This document shows, in pieces, positions 49,704 through 58,000 of a stretch of 64,000 bases of DNA (positions are counted from its first letter, which is position 1; each line of letters opens with the position of its first letter). The stretch lies in NCBI RefSeq assembly GCF_030462475.1, contig NZ_JASMRZ010000002.1, forward strand, positions 378-64,377, read 5' to 3'. The translations under genes and the position numbers were made by a program. Below the pieces are notes generated by a model that was not told the origin of the DNA, ran no database searches, and saw only the letters and a program-made list of their open reading frames with translations. Source of the stretch: Variovorax sp. CAN15 (GTDB lineage: Bacteria > Pseudomonadota > Gammaproteobacteria > Burkholderiales > Burkholderiaceae_C).

Positions 49704-50831
49704 ATGTCCCGCCTCGACGACCCCCTCCACGACGCCGAAATCGGCTCCCGCGACAGCACGCTCGACACCACCCGCATCGACGACGTGCGCATCGGCGCGG
49801 TCCGTCCGCTCATCACGCCCGCGCTGCTGCAGGAGCGCGTGCCGGTGCGCGACAACACGCTGGCGCTGGTCGAGCGCAGCCGCGCGGAGATCGCCGACGT
49901 GCTGCACGACCGCGACGACCGGCTGGTGGTGGTGGTCGGACCCTGTTCCATCCACGACCACGACCAGGCCATCGAGTACGCGCAGCGCCTGAAGAAGGTC
50001 GCCGATTCGCTGCAGGACGACCTGATCATCGTGATGCGCGCCTATTTCGAGAAGCCGCGCACCACCGTCGGCTGGAAGGGCTACATCAACGACCCGCACC
50101 TGGACGGCAGCTTCGCGATCAACGAAGGCCTGGAGCGCGCGCGCCGCCTGCTGCTGGAGCTCACCACGCTGGGCCTGCCGACCGGCACCGAGTTTCTCGA
50201 CCTGCTGAGCCCGCAGTTCATCGCCGACCTGATCGCCTGGGGCGCGATCGGTGCGCGCACCACCGAGAGCCAGAGCCACCGGCAGCTGGCCTCGGGCCTG
50301 AGCTGCCCGGTGGGCTTCAAGAACGGCACCGACGGCAGCGTGAAGGTCGCGGCCGACGCCATCCTCGCGGCCCGCGCGCCGCATGCCTTCATGGGCATGA
50401 CCAAGATGGGCATGTCGGCGATCTTCGAAACCCGCGGCAACGACGACTGCCACGTGATCCTGCGCGGCGGCAAGGCGCCCAACTACTCGGCCGCGGACGT
50501 CGCCTCGAGCTGCGAGGCCCTGCTGGCCAACGGCCTGCGGCCTCAGGTGATGATCGACGTCTCGCACGGCAACAGCAGCAAGCAGCATCAGCGCCAGATC
50601 GTGGTGGCCGAAGACGTGGCCGCGCAGATCGCGGGCGGCGAGCGGCGCATCACGGGCCTCATGATCGAGAGCCACCTGGAAGAAGGACGGCAGGACCTGA
50701 AGCCGGGCGTGCCGCTGAAGCGCGGCGTGTCGATCACCGATGCCTGCATCGGCTTCGCGCAGACGGTGCCGGTGCTCGAAGGGCTGGCGTCCGCGGTCAA
50801 GGCGCGGCGGCGCCTGTCGTCGAAGGCCTGA
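49704..50831 (+). CDS. aroG: 3-deoxy-7-phosphoheptulonate synthase (class I DAHP synthase)
   Basis: VVVVGPCSIHDHDQAIEYAQRLKK, MRAYFEKPRTTVGWKGYINDPHLDGSF, GARTTESQSHRQLASGLSCPVGFKNGTDG, DVSHGNSSKQH. Confidence 0.92.
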   Translation: MSRLDDPLHDAEIGSRDSTLDTTRIDDVRIGAVRPLITPALLQERVPVRDNTLALVERSRAEIADVLHDRDDRLVVVVGPCSIHDHDQAIEYAQRLKKVADSLQDDLIIVMRAYFEKPRTTVGWKGYINDPHLDGSFAINEGLERARRLLLELTTLGLPTGTEFLDLLSPQFIADLIAWGAIGARTTESQSHRQLASGLSCPVGFKNGTDGSVKVAADAILAARAPHAFMGMTKMGMSAIFETRGNDDCHVILRGGKAPNYSAADVASSCEALLANGLRPQVMIDVSHGNSSKQHQRQIVVAEDVAAQIAGGERRITGLMIESHLEEGRQDLKPGVPLKRGVSITDACIGFAQTVPVLEGLASAVKARRRLSSKA

Positions 50832-50862
50832 CGGCGGCAGCTTTGGAGCGTTGGGGGTGGCG

Positions 50863-50890
50863 GTGTTCAAGGCCGCAAGGCCTTGAACAC
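50863..50890. terminator. Perfect 12-bp hairpin with GCAA tetraloop downstream of aroG
   Basis: GTGTTCAAGGCC-GCAA-GGCCTTGAACAC. Confidence 0.5.
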
Positions 50891-51179
50891 GCCGGGTGAA
50901 TGGCGACAGCGGCTGGCATCGAGGCGGTCCCTGAGCGGTGTTGTTCCCCCCAACTTTCTTTGGCCTCTACCAGCGCCGAACCGCTGTCGGGACGCAGTGT
51001 GCTCGCACCCGGTGAAGCCGGGGTGAAGTGCATGCGGGAGTTTCGTGAAACGATACCCTGCGTCCTGCTTCACGCCACCTGCGCATCGAATTCAGGGACG
51101 GCGCTGGACAGCAAACATGCCGGCGACTCTTCCTTCGGTTGACTCCAGGCGCACACATCGCCCCCTTACACTGCCGCCC

Positions 51180-53039
51180 ATGAGTACGCAGGGCGCAACC
51201 TCCTCCATGCCCGAGGGCACGCTCGCGGGCACCGATGCCCCGCCCGGCATTGCCGACTCCCATGCCCAGCTGGTCCGCGAACGCCTGCTGCGGCGCATGT
51301 TCGTGATGGGTCCGCCCACGGTGCTGACGGCGCTCGCGGCGGCCATCGCGATGGCGGGGGTGTTCTTCTGGATGACGCGCGGCCTGGGCGCGCTGACCTG
51401 GGGCATCGCGACCTGCGCGCTGCTCAGCCTCCGGCTGGTGTTCATGCGCTGGAACGCGCGCCTCTACCCCGAGCCCGAATTCACCCTGCGCCAGCCCGAC
51501 GGCGCATGGCGCTTCATGCTGCCGCTGGGCACTTACATGGCCATGTGGACGCTGGCGCCCTGGGCGCTGATGCCGCCCGGCACCGAATCGCCCACGCGCA
51601 TCCTGATCCTGCTGCTGGGCATGTTCGCGGTGCTGATGGGTTCGGTGCCGGTGATCGCCACCTGGCGTGCGATGGTCCCGGTGGTCACGATTCCGCTCAC
51701 GCTGGGCGTGGTCACGCGCTTCGCGTGGATGGGGGGCACCGACGGCTGGTTCGCCTGCGTGGTCGGCCTGCTGTTCGGCGGCTCGATGGCTCGTTATGCG
51801 CTGTCGCAGCACCAGCTCATCCGGCGCAGCCTGTCGGACCAGATCGACAAGGAACTGCTGAGCGAGCAGCTGATGCGCCAGTCCTTCGAGCTGCAGCGCC
51901 TGAACCGCGAGCGCAGCCGCTTCTTCGCATCGGCCAGCCACGACCTGCGCCAGCCGGTGCATGCGCTGGCACTGTTCTCGCGCTCGCTGGAGCGCGACCT
52001 CGCGGACCACCCGCTCGCCCCCGTGGCCGGCCGCGTGGTGCAGGCGACCGACGCAGTGAGCGGCCTGCTCAACGCGATGCTCGACATCTCCAAGATCGAC
52101 GCGGGCACCGTGGTGCCCCGGCCGATGGAGATCGCGGTGGACCCGCTCTTCCTGCGGCTCGCGCAGCTCTTCGAGCCCCGGGCCCAGCAGGCGGGCCTGT
52201 CGCTGCGCTTCCACACCGCGCCCGAGTGGCTGCAGACCGACCCCGACCTGCTGCTGCGCGTGCTGACCAACTTCGTCGACAACGCGCTCAAGTACACGCG
52301 AAGCGGCGGCATCCTCGTGAGCGCGCGGCCGCGCGGCGACCGCCTGCGCCTGGCCGTGTGGGACACCGGCCTGGGCATCGCACCCGAGCACCTGCCCCAT
52401 GTGTTCGACGAGTTCTACCAGGTCGACAACCCGCAGCGCGACGTGGCGCGCGGGCTGGGCATCGGGCTGGCCATCGTCAAGCGGCTGGTCGACCTGCTCA
52501 GCGGCGAGATCGGCGTGCGCTCGCGGCAGGACCGCGGCAGCGTGTTCTGGGTAGACCTGCCGCGCCGGCCGCCCGCAGCCCCGGCGGCGCTCCCGGCACC
52601 TGCCGCCGCCCCCGACACCTCCAGCGCGGACGCCACCGAACTCCCGCTCGTGCCTCCGCGCGTGCTGCTGCTCGACGACGAGCAGCCCGTGGGCGAAGCC
52701 GTGCGCATGTGGCTGGCCCCGTACTGCGAGCGCATCGAGATCACCAGCCGCGTGGCCGACGCCTGCGCGCAGGTGCGGGCCACGCCCGATGGCTTCGACG
52801 CCTTCATCATCGACTTCCGCCTGGCCGACCCACAGGACGGCATCCAGGCGACGGCCGAGCTGCGCCAGCTCGCGGACCGCCGCGTGCCCACCATCCTCGT
52901 CACCGGCGACACCGACCCCGAGCGCGTGCGCGCGGCCTATGCCAGCGGCCTGGTCGTGATGTTCAAGCCGGTGCAGCCCGAGGTGCTGCTGCGCACGCTG
53001 CACCAGATCATCCGGAGCGAGGCCAGGGAGCGGCGCTGA
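51180..53039 (+). CDS. Hybrid sensor histidine kinase/response regulator
   Basis: Multiple TM helices, FFASASHDLRQPVHALALFSRSL (H box), VLTNFVDNALKYT (N box), GLGIGLAIVKRLVDLL, C-terminal receiver domain VLLLDDEQPVGEAV...IIDFRLAD. Confidence 0.88.
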   Translation: MSTQGATSSMPEGTLAGTDAPPGIADSHAQLVRERLLRRMFVMGPPTVLTALAAAIAMAGVFFWMTRGLGALTWGIATCALLSLRLVFMRWNARLYPEPEFTLRQPDGAWRFMLPLGTYMAMWTLAPWALMPPGTESPTRILILLLGMFAVLMGSVPVIATWRAMVPVVTIPLTLGVVTRFAWMGGTDGWFACVVGLLFGGSMARYALSQHQLIRRSLSDQIDKELLSEQLMRQSFELQRLNRERSRFFASASHDLRQPVHALALFSRSLERDLADHPLAPVAGRVVQATDAVSGLLNAMLDISKIDAGTVVPRPMEIAVDPLFLRLAQLFEPRAQQAGLSLRFHTAPEWLQTDPDLLLRVLTNFVDNALKYTRSGGILVSARPRGDRLRLAVWDTGLGIAPEHLPHVFDEFYQVDNPQRDVARGLGIGLAIVKRLVDLLSGEIGVRSRQDRGSVFWVDLPRRPPAAPAALPAPAAAPDTSSADATELPLVPPRVLLLDDEQPVGEAVRMWLAPYCERIEITSRVADACAQVRATPDGFDAFIIDFRLADPQDGIQATAELRQLADRRVPTILVTGDTDPERVRAAYASGLVVMFKPVQPEVLLRTLHQIIRSEARERR

Positions 53040-53048
53040 TCGGTCACC

Positions 53049-54143
53049 TCAGCCCAGCAGGCTGAACCGGTGCTCTGTCGCGCTGTGGAAGCGCTCCCCC
53101 GGCCGCAGCACCGTCGACGGAAACTCCGGCTGGTTCGGCGAATCGGGGAAATGCTGCGTCTCCAGGCACAGCCCGTCCCCCTGCCTGATGCTCGCGCCCG
53201 CGCTGCCGAAGAGGCTGCCGTCGAGAAAGTTGCCCGAATAGAACTGCACGCCGGGCTCGCTGGTGTGCACTTCCATCACGCGGCCGGAATCCTCATGTTC
53301 CAGCCGTGCCGCGAGCGCGAGGCCCTGTTCGGCGTGGGCACGGTCCAGCACCCAGTTGTGGTCGTAGCCATGGGCCCGCATCAGCTGCTCGTGGCCTTCG
53401 CGGATGCGCTCGCCGATGCGGGTCGCGGTGCGGAAGTCGAAGGGGGTTCCGCCGACGTCGGCTGTCCCCAGCGGAATCAGCGTCGCATCGACCGGGCAGT
53501 AGCGGCTCGCGGCGAGCATCAGGCGGTGATCCATCACCGAGCCGCTGCCCGCGAGGTTGAAGTAGTCGTGGTGGCTCAGGTTCAGCACGGTGGGACTGTC
53601 GGCGACGGCGCTGTAGTCGATGCGCCATGTGTTCGCCCTGGTGCTCAGCGTGTAGCGCAGCGTGAGCCGCACTTCGCCCGGGTAGCCCTCCTCGCCGTCG
53701 GCGCTGGTGTAGCTCAGTTCGATGGCGATGGCGTCGCCTCCTGCCTGTGCCGCCGAAAGGGGCACGATCTCCCAGTAGCGCTTGCCGAAGCCCGTCGCGC
53801 CGCCGTGCAGGGAGTTCGGGGCGTTGTTCAGGCCCAACTGATGCGTCTTGCCATCGAGCGTGAAGCGCCCGCCCGCGATGCGGTTCGCATAGCGGCCGAC
53901 GATGGTTCCGAGGTGCGGATGCGGTCCCAGGTAGTCGGCCAGCGACGGCAGGCCCAGCACCACGCTGCCGCTGCGCCCATGCCGGTCGGGCACGCGCAGC
54001 GCGGTGACGATGCCGCCGATGTTGATGGCGCTCAGGCTCAGCCCCCGGCCGTTGTCGAGCGTGTATTCGGTGACCGTGCGGCCGTCGGGCATGCGGCCGT
54101 ATTCGCGCGAGGCGACGCTGCTTTTCTGTTCTCGATTGCTCAT
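53049..54143 (-). CDS. galM: Galactose mutarotase (aldose 1-epimerase)
   Basis: GRYANRIAGGRFTLDGKTHQLGLNNAPNSLHGG, NLSHHDYFNLAG, GVQFYSGNFLDG. Confidence 0.9.
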   Translation of the reverse strand: MSNREQKSSVASREYGRMPDGRTVTEYTLDNGRGLSLSAINIGGIVTALRVPDRHGRSGSVVLGLPSLADYLGPHPHLGTIVGRYANRIAGGRFTLDGKTHQLGLNNAPNSLHGGATGFGKRYWEIVPLSAAQAGGDAIAIELSYTSADGEEGYPGEVRLTLRYTLSTRANTWRIDYSAVADSPTVLNLSHHDYFNLAGSGSVMDHRLMLAASRYCPVDATLIPLGTADVGGTPFDFRTATRIGERIREGHEQLMRAHGYDHNWVLDRAHAEQGLALAARLEHEDSGRVMEVHTSEPGVQFYSGNFLDGSLFGSAGASIRQGDGLCLETQHFPDSPNQPEFPSTVLRPGERFHSATEHRFSLLG

Positions 54144-54154
54144 GTGTACGGTGA

Positions 54155-55093
54155 TCAGGGAAAGAGTGCCTCGCGCGCGCACTGCGAGGCGGTGTGCAGC
54201 GCGATGCGGTCCTTGAGGTCGTGGAAGTCGGGGGGCTCGGCCGCGTGGGTGCGCAACTCGATGCGGTGGCCGGCCTTGGCGACGGCATCGGCGAAGCGCT
54301 CCTGCAGCGCGTAGGGCGTGTTCCTGTCTTCGCGGTTGCCGATCAGCACGATGCGCCGCGCCGGGTCGCGCACGATGCCGCCCACATGGTCGAGCGGGTC
54401 GTAGAACTCCGTGCTGCCGGTGGTGTCGGTGCGGCCGTCTTTCGAGCGGCCCAGCATGCGCGCGCGCTCCAGCAGCCCGTAGGCACCCGAGGTGAGCACG
54501 GCACAGGCCACGCGGGTGCGTCCCAGCGTGAGCAGCGCCGCACCCGCGGTGGCGCCGCCGCTGTGGCCCACGATGACGATGCGCTGCAGCCGGTGGCGCT
54601 GCATGAGGGCGTCGAGCGCGGCATCGAGCGCATGGAACTCGACGAGCTGGCGGCGCTTGCGGTGATCGCCCGAGGAGCCGTACGTGCCGGGCCGCGCCAC
54701 GAAGATCCACGGCACGCCCGCGCGGTCGCGGCTGCGCTGCGCGTCGAGCGTGCGCAGCTCTTCGGTGTTGCCGGGAATGCGCGTGGGCGCCTGGTCCATC
54801 ACGCCGTCGCGGTCGCCCGAGAACTGCACGATGGCGATGCGCGCGCCGTCGATGTCGTCGCTCGCGAAATAGCGGATGCACGACGGCCCCTCCGCGGCCT
54901 GCACCCACAGGAAGCCCTTGCGGTCGGGGCAGCGCGCGCGGTCGGCGGGCTGGTTCCAGTACAGCACCTCGTCGGCGCCGGCGGCGAAGACGCGCGGCAC
55001 GTCGGGTCCGGTGCGCTGGGCGCAGGCGGTCTGCGCCAGCGCCACGAGCAGCAGCACGAAGCGCAGTCTTCGAAGCGTATGCAGCAGGGTCAT
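54155..55093 (-). CDS. Alpha/beta-hydrolase-like protein, putative lipoprotein/secreted
   Basis: LRFVLLLVALAQTACAQ signal with lipobox-like AQTAC; IVIVGHSGGATAGAALL nucleophile elbow; ATG overlaps the stop of the upstream giant gene (4 nt). Confidence 0.7.
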   Translation of the reverse strand: MTLLHTLRRLRFVLLLVALAQTACAQRTGPDVPRVFAAGADEVLYWNQPADRARCPDRKGFLWVQAAEGPSCIRYFASDDIDGARIAIVQFSGDRDGVMDQAPTRIPGNTEELRTLDAQRSRDRAGVPWIFVARPGTYGSSGDHRKRRQLVEFHALDAALDALMQRHRLQRIVIVGHSGGATAGAALLTLGRTRVACAVLTSGAYGLLERARMLGRSKDGRTDTTGSTEFYDPLDHVGGIVRDPARRIVLIGNREDRNTPYALQERFADAVAKAGHRIELRTHAAEPPDFHDLKDRIALHTASQCAREALFP

Positions 55094-58000
55094 AGCCTTT
55101 GCAGGAGTTCCGGAATGCTGCCGAAGTCGGAGCCGACGCGATCGCCCTTCACCAGCACGAGGTCGCCATTGCGCAGCACGCCCCCCAGGTAGCCCGCGAG
55201 CTGCGCGGCGTCGTCGAAATGCGGGCCGAGCAGTTCACCCGGTACCTCCTCGCGCAGCCAGCGCATCTCGTCGCCGTGCGTCACCAGGTGCTGGATGCCC
55301 GATGCCAGCAGCGGCGCGGCCAGGCTGCGATGCATGGCCTCGGCATCCTTGCCGAGGTTGACGATGCGCCCCAGCACGCCGATCTTGCGCAGCACCGGGC
55401 CGCTGTCGGCGCGCTGCCAGGTGCGCACGAACTCCATGGCGTTGCGCATCGACATGACTTCGGCGTTCCAGCTGTCGTCGACGAGCGTGGCCTGCACGCC
55501 GGCCTGCGTGCGCAGCGCGCGCACCTGCATCACCGAGGCCGGCAGGCGAACATGCGGCATGCGCGCGCAGGCGGCCTCGCCGTCGAAACCCATGGCCAGC
55601 AGCGCCGCGAACGCGAGCAGTGAATTGCGCACCAGCCCCGCGCTCTCGACCGGGAAGACATATTCGAAGGTGCGCCCCGGCACCGCGACGCGCACACGGC
55701 AGCCGCCGCCGGGCTCCGGCCGTGCGTCGAGCATGCGCACGTTGGCGTCGGGGCCGCTGCCCACCACCCAGATCGCGCCGGCCGTGAGCGCGGCGGCGTC
55801 CACCACCTGGCGCAGGCAGGGAATATGGTCGGGCACGACGGCCACGCCGCCGGGCTCCAGCCCGAGGAAGATGCGCGACTTGTAGGCCGCCGTAAGCTCC
55901 AGCGTCGATGCCTGCCTGGTCTGCGACAGGCCGATCTCGGTGACGATGGCAACATGCGGACGGGCCATCAGCGAGATCGGGCCGCGGTCCATCCACAGGC
56001 CGCTCTGCGCCATCTCCAGGATGCACACGTCCACATCGGGCCCGAGGTTCGCGAGCATGGCCGGCACGCCGACGCGCGAGTTGTAGTTGTCGATGGTGGT
56101 GTGCACCCGCGCGCGCTCGGGCAGCAGGTCGCGCAGCATCGCGATGGTGGACGACTTGCCGACCGTACCGGTAACGCCCACCAGCATGCCCCTGTAGCGC
56201 TCGCGCGCGGCGCGGCCCATGGCGATCATCGCGGCGATGGGGTCGTCCACCTGCAGCAACGGGAAGGCCGCGTCGAGCCCTTCGACCGGCCGCGCGACCA
56301 CGGCGCCGGCCAGTGCGGAATGCAGCCGGGGCAGTTCGAGATGCCGGTCCCAGTTTTCGGCGCGCGGCTTGCTGTAGCTCTCGTGCACGGCCAGCGTGCG
56401 GAAGTCGGACGCGATGAAGAGCGAAGGCTTCGGCAGAAGCCCCATGTGCACCGGTCCGCGCACCACCGAGCTGGCGAACCAGCCCGGCGGCGGCTCCACG
56501 AGCCACCGGCCGCCTGTTGCCTGTCGCAGCTGTTCGGCCGTCCAGACCGGCTCGCGGCCGGCGCCGGGGCGGTCAGCCGCGAGCACGGGCGCGGGGCGCT
56601 GCGGCAACGGCGTGGGCATCTCCGGCACGCGCAGCCCGCACCACAGCGCGAGGCGCCGCGCGGGCGGCAGCCCGGGCCAGTCGCCGCGCACGCCCACTTC
56701 GATCTGCAGCACGTCGCTTTCGAGCAGCCCCGCGCGCGGCGGCCGCAGGCCATAGCGGTCGCGGTAGATGCGCCCCGGCTCCCAGCGGCTGGTGGGCCAC
56801 ATCCAGTCGCAGGGGTCGTGGTCCATGCCCTCGCCCCACGCCGGCATGCGGGTGCTGCGCATCGGCAGCGCGCGGAAGTGCAGGCGCAGGTCGGCGGCGA
56901 CGGGTGCGTCGGCGCTCCAGAACGATTCGACCCACAGCATGCGCCGCCCGACGATCTGCCGCGGCACGCAGCGCAGCCCGACCAGGCGCAACGGGCCGAA
57001 CTGCAGCGGCGCGATGCGCGCTTCTTCGGGCACCGCATCCACCAGCCACTCGGGCCGAGGCGCGGGCAGGGCCGCAATGGCACGGGCAGGCTGGAAGGCC
57101 GGCGTGCCGGCACTGTCCGGGTCCGCATGGAACGCGGGCCGCTCGGGCGGCGACAGGCGCACCGAGCAACGCCCGTCCGGCAACTGGCTCATTTGCGTGC
57201 CGAGCGCAAGGCACTGCGCGGCGAAGCGCTCGCTCAGGGCGCGTGCCTCGTCGCCTTCGAGCTGCCGCGAGAAGCCGAAGCCCACGCCCACGGGCGTGAA
57301 CATCACCTCCTCCGCACCGCGCGGGCTCAGCTTCAGCGTGAAGACGCCGGAGTCGGCGAAGTCGTTGCGCACCGAATCGAACAGCAGGTCGCCGGCGTCG
57401 TGCAGGATCGGCCTGCCCTTGTAGGTTTCGATGCCCTGCAGCACGTGCGCCGAAGTGCCGAGCACCGCGTCCGCACCGGCATCGACGATCGCATGACCGA
57501 CGGCGATCTCGGCCTGCGTGGGTTCGGTCTCGAGGTTGGCGCCCCAGTGCACCGCCACCAGCACCACGTCGGCCTCGCGGCGCGCGGCCTCGATGCGCGG
57601 CGCGAGCGTGGCGGTCCAGGCGGCGGGGTCCTCGAGCGGCAGCCACGCGGCGCCCGCGCGCTCGGCGCTGGCGGCAAAGCGCGGCTGCGTGGCGTCGAGG
57701 GAGAAAAGCGCCACGCGCACGCCGCCCGCGCGGCGGAACGCCGGGCGCAGCGCGGCCTCCAGGGTGCGGCCGGTGCCGGCCTGCGCGATGCCCGCGACCT
57801 GCAGCAAGGCGTGCTGCTCCATCAGCGCTTCCGGGCCGTAGTCGCCGCTGTGGTTGTTGGCGGTGGCGACCATGCCGATGCCGGCCTCGGTCAGCACCGC
57901 GAGCATCTCGGGCCGGGCGCGGTAGTAGTACGGGCCGGCCTCGCCCTTGTCCACGCCCTGCTCGCCGATGGTGGCGACCACGCATTCGAGGTTCACGATG

